This document shows, one piece after another, positions 22,844 to 35,117 of a stretch of 64,000 nt of DNA. The notes below the pieces were generated by a model, which saw only the letters and a list, made by a program, of their open reading frames with translations, searched no databases and was not told the DNA's origin. The stretch comes from Centrapalus pauciflorus (taxonomy: Eukaryota; Streptophyta; Magnoliopsida; Asterales; Asteraceae). Made by a program: the position numbers and the translations under genes. The stretch lies in the NCBI GenBank assembly GCA_020465985.1, contig JAANYP010005932.1, positions 310,001 through 374,000 of the forward strand. Direction: 5' to 3'. Position 1 is the first letter of the stretch. Each line of letters begins with the position of its first letter.

Positions 22844-24704
22844 TACAAATCCAGATTATGAAGTGCCAATCCCAAGTCCTGAGGTAACAACTCCATCAAA
22901 TAGGGAGACTACCCCATCCTCTGGTCAAGTTGTTCCTGAAGCAGAACCATCAAGTGGTCCTGAAGGAGATGATACAAATCTAGGAACATCATTTGAGACA
23001 GACAGAGAGCCCACACTCAGAGTTCACAAGTATCCCCCTCTCAACCAGATAATGGGTGATCCACGCACTCCTGTTCAGAGAAGGACAATGGTCCACAAGG
23101 AGTCTACTGATGCTGAATCAGCAGTTCCTGAATTTAGTCTAGATGCCTTTGAACATGCTTGTTTCATGTCACAATTAGAACCTAAGAAGACATCTGAGGC
23201 TTTAAAAGATCTATCTTGGATTGAGGCAATGTAGGAAGAACTACTGCAATTCAAGATTCAGAACGTATGGACTCTAGTTGATCTTCCTAGAGGAAAGAGA
23301 GCAATTGGTACAAGATGGGTGTTCAGAAACAAGAAGGATGAGAGAGGGATAGTAATCAAGAACAAAGCAAGACTGGTAGCACAAGGATACACTCAAGAAG
23401 AAGGAATAGATTATGATGATGTCTTTGCCCCAGTAGCAAGTATAGAAGCCATCAGACTGTTCCTAGCTTATGCCATCTTCAAAGGATTTAAAGTGTACCA
23501 AATGGATGTGAAATATGTATTCCTGTATGGTACAATCGAAGAGGAGGTCTATGTATGTCAACCCCCTGGATTTGAGGACTATAAGTATCCAGATAGAGTC
23601 TACAAATTAGACAAAGCCCTCTATGGACCCCACCAAGCCCCAAGAGCATGGTATGACACTCTGTCATCATACCTTCTACAAAATGGATTCAAGAGAGGTA
23701 CTCTGGACAAAACCTTGTTCACAAAGTCCATCAAATCTGAGATTTTGCTTGTTCAGATCTATGTTAATGATATGATCTTTGGGTCCACAAATGACCGTCT
23801 GTGCAAAGAGTTTGAGACATTGATGCACAAAAAGTTTCAAATGAGTTCAATGGGAGAACTCACCTTCTTTCTAGGATTGCAGGTCAAGCAGAAACCCACA
23901 GGACTTTTTATAAGTCAATCAAAGTATGTTAATGACATTCTGGAAAAGTTTGGTTACAAAGATACTAAAGTTGCTAGTACTCCAATGGACAATCACAAGC
24001 AGCTTGATGCAGACAAAGATGGAGTAGATGTGGACATTCACCTATACAGATCCTTGATAGGTTCACTAATGTACCTCACATCTTCTAGGCCTGATATAAT
24101 GTTTGCTGTTTGTGTTTGTGCCCGGTTTCAATGTGCTCCAAAGGACTCACATCTGTTTGCTGTTAAAAGAATTTTTAGATATCTCAAAGGCGAACCACAT
24201 TTGGGCCTATGGTATCCTAAAGACTCTCCACTTGAACTAACAGCCTACTCTGACAGTGACTATAGAGGGTGCAAAATTGACAGAAAATCCACAACTAGTG
24301 GATGTCAATATCTAGGAGCAAGACTGGTCTCTTGGCAGTGCAAAAAGCAAACAACTGTCTCCACCTCATCTACTGAAGCAGAATATGTTGCAGCTGCCAG
24401 CTAGTGTTCCCAAGTGATGTGGATCCAGAATCAACTGAGAGACTATGGTATGAACTTCTTATCTACTCTTATTTACATTGACAACTCAAGTGCCATAAGC
24501 ATCGTACAAAATCCAGTGAAATTTTCCAAAACCAAGCATATAGACATTAGATTTCATTTTTTAAGAGACTGTAATGAGAAGAAATTAATCCAAGTTACCA
24601 AAATTTATACAGATGATCAGTTAGCTGATCTATTTACAAAACCATTTGATTTAGGAAGATTGACCTTCCTAGTATCAAATATTGGTATGGTTAATATGGA
24701 TTAA
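22844..24704 (+). pseudogene. Copia B reverse transcriptase and RNase H
   Basis: A linker rich in Pro/Ser/Thr (22850-23050) leads to RT: WVFRNKKDERG, KARLVAQGYTQEEG, VYQMDVKYVFL. The catalytic motif reads YVND instead of YVDD near 23762, which should abolish polymerisation. RNase H covers 24240-24660 (STEAEY, IDNSSAI, TKHIDI, ADLFTKP) and ends at 24702-24704. Stops: TAG at 23232-23234 (where A reads CAG) and TAG near 24402. Relatives have LYGTIEEEVYVCQPPG intact, as here. Confidence 0.9.
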
Positions 24705-24764
24705 TTTATTTTTCATCATTCTCTCTTATTTTATGAAGAATATATTTATTTCATATGCTTGATT

Positions 24765-25085
24765 AAGGGGGAGACACTGTTTCATTAGAATATGCTTAAT
24801 TTTCAACTAACAGCTTGAGTCTTTTCTCAAGCTGCTAGTTCATTTCACTCGGACTGTTAGTTGTTTTCACTTGATTTGTCAAAGTGTGCAGGGTAATTCT
24901 GTAATTACTTATAAGTGTGTGCGCGGGATTAGATTTTTTCGAAATCTCCAAACCTTTAAAGGTCTCAGTTTCGTTCAATTGTAACTACCAGTTGCAAAAA
25001 TATCTTCCACGATCTTATCCAAACCTTCTCTCTGAGCGATTCACACTCAAATCTCTCAAACCCTAAATCACCGTCTTGATCGTTA
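24765..25085 (+). promoter_or_regulatory. Internal polypurine tract and leader-like block upstream of aORF (copy B)
   Basis: Begins with AAGGGGGAGA at 24765-24774, immediately 3' of pol. Then come AACAGCTTGAG and CTCAAGCTG as an inverted pair, CTGTTAG words, TTGTAACTaccAGTTGCAA, a CT-rich stretch and CAAACCCTAA just ahead of the ATG at 25086. It is homologous to 2105-2423 in A. It may be a relic second priming site, or a promoter and leader for the aORF; both are inference. Confidence 0.55.
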
Positions 25086-27847
25086 ATGGAGTTTGTCAAA
25101 GAACACAACTGTCTCCCTTATTCACTCAAACACACTGACCTTCAACCATTCCACGACATGATGGACTTCCTTCGAGGTTCCCATATCCATCATGCCCTCA
25201 CTATAAATCCCACCATCTATATATCTCATATAGAACAGTTCTGGAAATCTGCCTCTGTCAAAACCATCAATGGAGTCACCTCTTTGACATCCACAATCGA
25301 TGGCAACTCTATTTCCATTACTGAGCAAACCATCCGCCAACACTTGCATCTTCAAGATGCCACAGGTATATCCGATTTATCCTTTAATGCATTACATGAA
25401 GGACTTTTTGCAATAGGGTATAGGGGCCCTACTGATTCTTTTACTTTCTATAAAGCACATTTTGCCCATAAATGGAAATATCTTTTGCATGTTATACAAC
25501 AGTGTATAAGCCCTAAAAGAACTGGTTGGTCAGAATTTTCTTCAAATATAGCCACTGCCTTAGTGTGTTTATCAACGGGCCAACAGTTCAATTTTTCAAA
25601 CATGATTTTTCAGGGGATGTTAAGGTATCATGCCCTAAAGAATGGGAAATTTTTTATGTATCCACGATTTTTGGCTGAAATAATTGCAAGATCTTGCAAA
25701 AATTTTAATACACATAAAAGGATACATGTTTTCCATAGGCACTCTTTACCATCAATAAAAAGACTTTTGAAACCTAGTGCCAATTTTTTGAATGTAGATG
25801 TCTCATTGCCCTCTGCAATGCTGGGCATCAATCCAATAAACAGAGGAGAGAGTCCCGAGCAGGCTCAGCCATCAATCACCGCTTTACTCCCAGGACCCCA
25901 ACCCACTCCTCATGATACAAATACTCCTTCTGCTCCTTCTATCACACATACATCCCCACTCCCTACACTCATAAAATACAAACGCCAAAGGGTTTCAGGA
26001 GCTCCTTCCTCCTCAGCCCAACTACCAGAGCCAAATATCCCTGTGCAGAATGACACTTCTGCACAGAATATCCAAAGGGAACCGACTGAGGACACTCCCA
26101 TCCTCAATTTGGAGGTGGCCATCCCATCAGAGGATGTCCATATGGGGTTTGTGGCTGACACTACTGATGTCTCTGCACAAGAGGCACAGGCCAGTGTCAA
26201 CATCACTAAGACCACACCCATGACAACAGAGGGTGTGCAAGCACCTTCTGGAATTCCCCAGTACCAAGAACAGAGGGGCCCAGATGTTTCTACTTCTGGA
26301 ATTCATGCCAGTGATAGATCTCAAATACCACTATCATTTGATGATCTTGAGGCTAGTCTGCAACTAATGATATTGACGGATCCTCAGCTGAAACATGTTG
26401 TAGTCGTATTGGAACATTACAAGTCTCTTATTGCTACACAGGGGGCCCAAATCACAGCTCTGCAACAAACAATAGCAGCTCAACATCAGAGGATGGATTA
26501 TTTTCATCAAGGGTTCACCCTATGTGGAAATAAGATCATTCAACTTGAGAAGATGGTTCGAACCCTAATGGTAAAGGTTGTAGGTCCTCCTAGCCAAACC
26601 AATGCATCCAAAAAGGGGGAGAATCAGGAGATCCCTACTTCAGTCCAAACAGCTTCAACCCCTGCTCCAACAGTCCCAGATTCTAGGCTAACAGTCCCAA
26701 CAACTACTCAAGCTGTCAGCCTAGAAACTCAAGCTGCTCCTATCAGAACAACTGGAGTTGTTATCAGAGAGGGAATTCAGGCTCCTGTCAGTACAGTCCA
26801 ATCCACAGCATCTGCTTCCAGAGATAAGGGCAAAGGCATACTTATTGAATCTCCAAAGATTAAATTCTCCTCTAAAGAAGCCCAGGTTGCTCATGATGCT
26901 GAACTTGCAAGAAAATTAGCAGAAGAACAGGATGATCTCTTAGACCAGCAAAATCATGCTCCAATGAAAGATGATGAAACCTTAGTTGATTATCTAACAG
27001 GGTTTGTGGTCAAGCAGAATCAGATAAAAAGGAAAATGCCAACAGGGCATTCAAAGGCAGAACACATAAAATTCTTGATAAACTTCTCTGCATCAGTTGG
27101 AATTCCAAGAGTAATGGCTCAGTCATGGCCAACAGAAAAGTTGCAAGACCTACATGACAAAGAGATGGAAAAACGAAAGGCAGCCAAAGTCTCCCAACAA
27201 GTCCAAAGCCAACAAGAACCAGTTCAAGTTGGTGTCAGTGATCCTCCCCCTCCTATTCAAGTTGTTACAAATGATCCTCAATCTGAATCAATTCAACAAG
27301 CAAAGCTTGATCACGTGAAAAAAGTGATGTTTGAACATCAGTTGCAAAAAGTAATGGAAATTGAAAAGACCCTCGATCAGCATGACTTCTCCAAGCCTCC
27401 CATTACCTACTGGTATGCTAAATCAATGGATGACATTGATTTTTAAAATATCATTTTGTAGTCAAAAGAGAATCTGGTCCTGAGGAAGAATACAAGAGTA
27501 TGGTTCACCTAGTACAGAGGATGACCAGAGAAGAGCTGACACAAATGCATCGTATTGGAACAGTTAGTCAGTCTAGGTCTCCACTTCTTTGGGTTAAGCA
27601 GAGTGTAAAAGATCTTAAAAGCATTTTTGATCCAGAATCTATCAGAAGTGACATAGAAGCTGCCAAGGATATGAAGATTGTACATGTTGATCTATATGTG
27701 AAATCAAAGACATATAGACTCAAATTTGCAAACGGATCCAACATGTTCTTCAATTTTGAGTTCTTTGATCTTCCAAAAGCATGGTTACTGCAAATAAGTT
27801 CAGTGAAGATTTACTGTGATAAAGAAGAGATGAAAAGAGATTTTTAA
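25086..27847 (+). CDS. Extra 3' ORF (aORF) of copia B, unknown function, broken near the end
   Basis: 786 codons are open from ATG 25086 to TAA 27444-27446. After that stop the same frame continues (KYHFVVKRESG), then shifts near 27480 into a 115-codon frame ending at 27847. The ancestral protein was therefore about 920 residues. Visible parts: a conserved N-terminal region, about residues 1-230 (NPTIYISHIEQFWK, RGPTDSFTFYKA, KRTGWSEFSSN, GQQFNFSNM, MYPRFLAEII); a Pro/Thr/Ser-rich region 255-385; a Gln-rich predicted coiled coil 430-495; a charged helix AHDAELARKLAEEQ near 600. I see no signal peptide, membrane segment or catalytic motif. It occupies the place of the env-like ORF of Sireviruses but does not look like an envelope protein. 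From memory, similar proteins are abundant in Asteraceae annotations. Confidence 0.8.
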
Positions 27848-27974
27848 AGGCAATAAAGCAGAAACTTTCACAACTGTAAGTTTATGGATGCCTTAGTTTG
27901 TAGATAATAGTTTTACTTTGTTTTATTTCCTTATTTGTACAAAAACTTAAAGTCTTGTGTAAAGAATTTAAGTT

Positions 27975-27983
27975 AGGGGGAGA
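27975..27983 (+). promoter_or_regulatory. Polypurine tract before the 3' LTR of copia B
   Basis: AGGGGGAGA, one base before the LTR start TGTTGGGAAATA. It repeats the core of the upstream tract at 24765-24774, so the element has two such tracts about 3.2 kb apart. Confidence 0.8.
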
Positions 27984-27984
27984 T

Positions 27985-28631
27985 TGTTGGGAAATATTCT
28001 AAGTATGTCAAGCTGTTAGTTAGAATTCTCAAACTGTTAGTAGATTTTCTGTGTAATTACAAAGTTCAAGATGTTAGTTGAGTAAGTTCGAGCTGTTAGT
28101 TCAAAAGTTCAAGCTGCCAGTGCTCAAGTTCAAACTGCTCAACAGACTTCAAGCTGCTCAACAGTTCAATAAACAGAAAGTGCTGAAATTCAGGAAAAGA
28201 TTTATATTCGAAGATTCAAGCATATCTACTACCAGAGAAATCAGAGTTTCTCAAGGAAACAAATCAGAAGGCTTTATATATACATAGAATAGGTTTTTCT
28301 ATTGTAAGTCTGCACGTACATGTTTTGATTCAGTTGTAATTGCTTTCTGATTAAGTTTTCATAAGCCTCTAAGGTTGTAAAACCCTAAGAACAGTCTGTG
28401 TTCTTCGTCTAATCAAACAGATTAGAGGTGATTGTAATCAGTGAGTTTGGCAATATAAAAGATTGATTGTTGATAATATTTATGTGTTATTTGTTTTGAA
28501 AGCTTTTCTTAAAACAGTTAAGTGTTATTCGCAAACTTCTTAATTCGACTTTGATTCAATACAAGGTTATTGGTTTTATACTCTGATTGATTCAAACCAG
28601 TTAATCTTAGGTAGTGATTTTGATCCTGACA
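27985..28631 (+). repeat. 3' LTR of copia B
   Basis: Starts TGTTGGGAAATATTC and ends GATCCTGACA (647 bp). The first ~180 bp hold many copies of a degenerate word around TCAAGCTGTTAGTT. A TATA-like TATATATA lies at 28275-28282, followed by the 'aaaccctaagaac' R/U5 region. Beyond the LTR lies the tandem repeat array. Confidence 0.9.
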
Positions 28632-31600
28632 ATTTCGTTGTTGAAGCAATAATCCGTTGTGGATTCCATTCGCATTTCATGTGCAGACATATTGACATTC
28701 TCTCTTATTTGGCGAGATCACGTGATGCATCGATATGTGTCTCCCATTTATAGATCAACCGTGACTCACGAATCCAACACATATTATCACGTCAGTATTT
28801 AATACCCTGCAACACTACTACGATGTTTAAGTCAGTGATCTGTAGTATAGGTTTAATGCGAGAGAGTTTAGGGATTTTAGTGTGCATACCTTATTAAGAA
28901 GAGAAAAGTTCTTATTCATATCCTCCTATTCTGATGTTGCAGGAGTCATCCAATAGACTAGAGACATTGGGTACTCCCAGTAACAAATTTTCCCACATAC
29001 CTTTTTCATGAGCTGACATATTGACATTACCTCTTAGTTGACAGGTTCCCGTGATGCATCCAACTGTGTCAACCATTTATTGATCGGAGACTCATGAATC
29101 CAAAACATATTGCCACGCCAGTATTTAATACCCGACATACGTCCATCATTTGGTTAGATGAATTAGAAGAATTATCTACTTATTTAGTGGCAATTGAATG
29201 ACAAATTTATGATTGGTTTATTCTACATTTGTTAGCTAAGAAGCAAAGTTTGACCTTTATCAAACCTAGAATTTTTCAAATTCAAAAACCCTAAAAACCC
29301 TGTGTAACCTAGTTTGCTATTGTTTCTATTCCAGAGGCATACAAATATGAAAATAGCCAACAACAAAACATCTGTAGATGTACAAACCTTGACATTATTC
29401 AGCTTTATTATCTCTACCTTTTTTTTCTATAAAATAAGCATGTTAAATAGATTTGTTTTTGCAAAATTACAAAAGTGAAGTATTAATTCTTACCAAGCAA
29501 GCTCTCTGGTGCTCCAGCATATCTATTAACCTTCCATTCAAGAGAAATTTGACACAACTCTTATCATGTGTTGAAACTATGTATTCATTTTTGTGAAGTG
29601 AATGTGACAAATGAATAGATTGGTTTATGCACGCATTTCGTTGTTGAAGCAATAATCCGTTGTGGATTCCATTCGCATTTCATGTGCAGACATATTGACA
29701 TTCTCTCTTATTTGGCGAGATCACGTGATGCATCGATGTGTGTCACCCATTTATAGATCAACTGTGACTCACGAATCCAACACATATTGTCACGTCAGTA
29801 TTTAATACTCTGCGACACTACTCTGATGCTTAAGTCAGTGATATGTAGTATAGGTTTAATGCGAGAGAATTTAGGGATTTTAGTGTGCATACCTTATTAA
29901 GAATAGAAATGTTCTTATTCATATCCTCCTATTCTGATGTTGCAGGAGTCATCCAATAGACTAGAGACATCTGGTCCTCCTCGTAACAAATTTTCCCACA
30001 TACCTTTTTCATGTGCTAACATATTGACATTACTTCTTAGTTGACAGGATCCCGTGATGCATCCAACTGTGTCAACCATTTATTGGTCTCTAGAGACTCA
30101 TGAATCCAACACATATTTTCACACCAGTATTTAATACCTCCCATACGTCCATCATTTAGTTAGATGAATTAGAAGAATTATCTACTTATTTAGCGGCAAT
30201 TGAATGACAAATTTATGATCGGTTTATTCTACATTAGTTAGCTATGAAGCAAAGTTTGACCTTTAACAAACCCAGAATTTTTCAAATTCAAAAACCCTAA
30301 AAACCCTGTGTAACCTACTTTGCTATTGTTACTATTCCAGGGGCATACAAATATGCAAATAGCCAACAACAAAACATCTGTAGATGTACAAACTTTCACA
30401 TTTTCAGCTTTGTTTTCTCTACCTTTTTTTCTATAAAATAAGCATGTTAAATAGATTTGTTTCTGCAAAATTACAATATTGAAGTATTAATTCTTATCAA
30501 GCAAGCTCTCTGGTGCACCGGTATATCTATTAACCTTCCATTTAAGCGAAATTTGACATAACTCTTATCATGTGTTGAAATTATATATTCATTTTTGTGA
30601 AGTGAATTTGACAAATGAATAGATTGTTGTATGCAAGCAGTTCGTTATTGAAGCATTAATCCGTTGTGGTTTCCATTCGCATTTCATGTGCACACATATT
30701 GACATTCTCTCTTATTTGGCGAGATCACGTGATGCATTGATGTGTGTCGCCCATTTATAGATCAACCGTAACTCACGAATCCAACACATATTGTCACGTC
30801 AGTATTTAATACCCTGCGGCACTACTATGATGCTAAGTCAGTGATCTGTAGTATAGGTTTTATGCGAGAGTTTAAAGATTTTAGTGGGCATACCTTATTA
30901 AGAAGAGAAAAGTTCTTATTTATATCCTCCTAATCTGATGTTGCAAGAGTCACCTAATGGACTAGAGACATCTGGTACTCCTCATAACAAATTTCACTTC
31001 ATCCCCTTTTCAATTGCTAACATATTGACATTACCTCTTATTTAACAGGATCCCGTGATGCATCCAAGTGTGTCACCCATTTATTGATCTACAGTGACTT
31101 ATGAATCCAACACATATTGCTACGTCAGTATATAATACCAGACATACATCATCATTTGGTTAGATGAATTAAAATAATTATCTACTTATTTGGTGGCATT
31201 TGAATGACAAATTTATGAACGGTTTACTTTACATTTGTTAGCTAAGAAAATAAGTTTAACCTTTATAGAACCCCGAATTCTTCAAATTCAAAAACCCTAA
31301 AAAGCGTGTGTAAGGGGCATACAAATGTGCAAATAGCAAACAAAAAACATCTGAACATGTACCCACCTTGACATTATTCAGTTTTGTTTTCTCTACCTTT
31401 TTTTCTATAAATAAGCTTGTTAAATAGATTTGTTACCGCAAAATTATAAAGTTGAAGTATTAATTCTTACCAAGCAAGCACTCTGGTGCACCAGCATATC
31501 TATTAACCTTCCATTGAAGCGTAAATTGACACCACCCTTATCATGTGTTGAAACTATGTAATTATTGTGTGAAGTGAATTTGACAAATGAATAGATTGAT

Positions 31601-34600
31601 GTATGCACGCATTTCTTTGTTGACGCAAAAATCCGTTGTGGATTCCATTCGCATTTCATGTGCAGACATAATGACATTCTCTCTTATTTGGCGAGATCAC
31701 GTGATGCATCGAAGTGTGTCGCCAATTTATTGATCCACAATGACTCACGAATCCAACACATATTGTCACGTTAGTATTTTAGATCCTACGACACTACTCT
31801 GATGCTTAAGACAGTGATAGGCAGTATAGGTTTAATGCAAGAGAGTTTAGGGATTTTAGTGGGCATACCTTATCAAGAAGAGAAAAGTTCTTATTCATAT
31901 CCTCCTATTCTGATGTTGTAGGAGTCATCCAATAGACATGAGACATCTGGTACACGTAACAAATTTCCCTTCATAGCTTTTTCATGTGCTGAAATATTGA
32001 CATTATCTCTAATTTGACCGGAACCCGTGATGCATCCAAGTGTGTCACCCATTTATTGATCTACAGTGACTCATGAATACAACACATATTGACACGCCAG
32101 TATTTATGTGCAGACATGTGCAGACATATTGACATTCTCTCTTATTTCACGACATCACGTGATGCATCGATGTGTGTCGCCCATTTATTGATCAACCGTG
32201 ACTCACGAATCCAACACATATTGTCACGTCAGTATTTAATACCCTGCTACACTACTCTGATGCTTAAGTAAGTCATCTGTAGTATAGGTTTAATGCAAGG
32301 AGTTTAAGGTTTTTTTAGTGTGCATACCTTTATAAGAAAAGAAAAGTTTTTATTTATACCCTCCTATTCTATGTTGCAGTAATTTATCCAATAGACTAGG
32401 GACATCTAGTCCTCCTCGTAACAAATTTCCCATCATACCTTATTCATGTGCAGACAAATTGATGTTCCCTCTTATTTGACGGGATCCCGTGATGCATCCA
32501 AGTGTGTCGCCCATTTATTGTTCCACAATGACTCACGAATCCAACGCATATTGCCACGTCAGTATATAATACCCGACATACGTCATCACTTGGTTAGATG
32601 AATTATAGGAGTTATCTACTTATTTAGTGGCAATTGAATGACAAATTTATGACCAGTCTATTCAACATTTGTTAGCTAAGAAGCAGAGTTTAACCTTTAT
32701 CAAACCCCGAAAATTTCAAATTCAAAACCCTATAAAACCCTGTGTATCCTAGTTTGATATTGTTCTTATTTCTGGGGCATACAAATATGCAAATAGCCAA
32801 CAACTAAACATCTTAAGATGTACAAACCTTGACATTATTCAGCTTTGTTTACTCTAGCTTTTTTTCCTATAAAATAAGCATTTTAAATAGATATGTTTCT
32901 GTAAAATTACAAAATTGAAGTATTAATTCTTACCAAGCAAACTCTTTAGTGCACCAGCATATCCATTAACCTTCCATTGAAGCGACAATTGACAAAACTC
33001 TTATCATGCGTTGAAACTCTATTTCTATTCATTTTTGTGAAGTGAATTTAACAAATGAATAGATTGGTGTATGCACGCATATCGTTGTTCAAGAAATAAT
33101 CCGGTGTGAATTCCATTTGCATTTCATGTGCAGACATATTGACATTCCCACTTATTTGGCGAGATCACGTGATGCATTGAAGTGTGTCGCCCATTTATTG
33201 ATCCACCATGACACACGAATCCAACACATATTGTCATGTCAGTATTTAATACCCTGCTACACTACTCCGATGCTTAAGTCAGTCATCTGTAGTATAGATT
33301 TAATGCAAGGAGTTTAAGGTTTTTTTAGTGTGCATACCTTTATAAGAAAAGAAAAGTTTTTATTTATACCCTCCTATTCTATGTTGCAGTAATTTATCCA
33401 ATAGGCTAGGGACATCTAGTCCTCCTCGTAACAAATTTCCCCTCATACCTTATTCATTGCAGACAAATTGACGTTCCCTCTTATTTGACGGGATCCCGTG
33501 ATGCATCCAAGCGTGTCGCCCATTTATTGTTCCACAATGACTCACGAATCCAATGCATATTGCCACGTCAGTATTTAATACCTGACATACGTCATCACTT
33601 GGTTAGATGAATTATAGGAGTTATCTACTTATTTAGTGGCAATTGAATGACAAATTTATGACCAGTCTATTCAACATTTGTTAGCTAAGAAGCAGAGTTT
33701 AACCTTTATCAAACCCCGAAAATTTCAAATTCAAAACCCTATAAAACCCTGTGTATCCTAGTTTGATATTGTTCTTATTTATGGGGCATACAGATATGCA
33801 AATAGCCAACAACTAAACATCTTAAGATGTACAAACCTTGACATTATTCAGCTTTGTTTACTCTAGCTTTTTTTCCTATAAAATAAGCATGTTAAATAGA
33901 TATGTTTCTGTAAAATTACAAAATTGAAGTATTAATTCTTACCAAGCAAACTCTTTACTGAACCAGCATATCCATTAACCTTCCATTGAAGCGACAATTG
34001 ACAAAACTCTTATCATGCGTTGAAACTCTGTTTGTATTCATTTTTGTTAAGTGAATATAACAAATGAATAGACTAGTGTATGCACGCATTTCATTGTTGA
34101 AGCAATAATCCGGTGTGAATTCCATTTGCATTTCATGTGCAGACATATTGACATTCCCTCTTATTTGGGAGATCACGTGATGCATCGAAGTGTGTCGCCC
34201 ATTTATTGATCCACCATGACTCACGAATCTAACACATATTGTCATGTCAGTATTTAATACCTTGCTACACTACTCCGATGCTTAAGTCAGTCATCTGTAG
34301 TACAGGTTTATTGCAAGGAGTTTAAGGTTTTTTAGTGTGCATACCTTCATAATAAAAGAAAAGTTTCTATATATACCCTTCTATTCTATGTTGCAGTAGT
34401 TTATCCAATAGACTAGGGACATCTGGTCCTCCTCGTAACAAATTTCCCCTCATACCTTATTCATGTGCAGACAAATTGACGTTCCCTCTTATTTGACGGG
34501 ATACCGTGATGCATCCATGCGTGTCGCCCATTTATTGTTCCACAATGACTCACGAGTCCAACACATATTGCCACGTCAGTATTTAATACCCGACATACGT

Positions 34601-35117
34601 CATCACTTGGTTAGATGAATTAGAGGAGTTATCTACTTATTTAGTGGCAATTGAATGACAAATTTGTGACCAGTTTATTCAACATTTGTTAGCTAAGAAG
34701 CAGTGTTTAACCTTTATCAAACCCCGAAAATTTCAATAAAAGCCTGTGTATCCTAGTTTGACATTGTTCTTTTTTTAGGGGCATACAAATATGCAAATAG
34801 CCAGCAACTAAACATCTAAAGATACACACCTTGACATTATTCAGCTTTGTTTACTCTAGCTTTTTTTCCAATAAAATAAGCATGTTAAATAGATATGTTT
34901 CTGTAAAATTACAAAATTAAAGTATTAATTCTTACCAAGCAAGGTCTCTGGTACGCCAGCATATCCATTAACCTTCCATTGAAGCGACAATTGACACAAC
35001 TTTTATAATGTGTTAATACTCTGTTTGTATTCATTTTTGTGATGTGAAATTAACGAATGAATATTGGTGTATGCACGCATTTCGTTGTTGAAGCAATAAT
35101 TCGGTGTGGATTCCATT
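28632..35117. repeat. Tandem array of a ~1-kb repeat unit (about 7 copies)
   Basis: The anchor ATTTCGTTGTTGAAGCAAT recurs at about 28632, 29635, 30639, 31611, 33080, 34088 and 35079, a period of 970-1010 bp; one further unit begins near 32104 after a deletion. Each full unit holds two related ~150-bp subrepeats: A ('cttatttggcgagatcacg..', ending 'gatgcttaag') and B ('cttatttgacgggatcccg..', ending 'catcacttgg'). Units starting 32104, 33080 and 34088 are the most alike. No long ORF is conserved. It looks like a complex satellite or an amplified unclassified repeat. Confidence 0.88.

Larger units (their letters stand above)
20591..28631 (+). mobile_element. Copia element B (SIRE-like) with extra 3' ORF, 5' truncated
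   Basis: Contains the gag C-terminus, protease, integrase, RT, RNase H, an internal polypurine tract and leader-like block, a large extra ORF, a second polypurine tract and a 647-bp 3' LTR. The 5' LTR and gag N-terminus are missing where it abuts inverted gypsy D. The right end lies inside the ~1-kb tandem repeat array. Its relationship to copia A is shown by collinear homology over pol, the block and the aORF. Confidence 0.9.

Noticed and set aside
25086..27446. Copia B aORF as a viral-type envelope gene
   Set aside because: It sits where Sireviruses have an env-like ORF, but I see no signal peptide, transmembrane segment or fusion-peptide-like stretch. The composition is Pro/Thr/Ser- and Gln-rich with a coiled coil.
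29467..31677. Minus-strand small frames with a GRLIDMLVHQ-like peptide as exons
   Set aside because: The frames differ from unit to unit by stops and shifts. The splice-like GTAAG..GCAG interval beside them is only ~35 bp, too short for a plant intron.
28632..35117. The ~1-kb repeats as solo LTRs or a gene cluster
   Set aside because: Units join head to tail with no TG..CA borders or target duplications, and no frame stays open across units.
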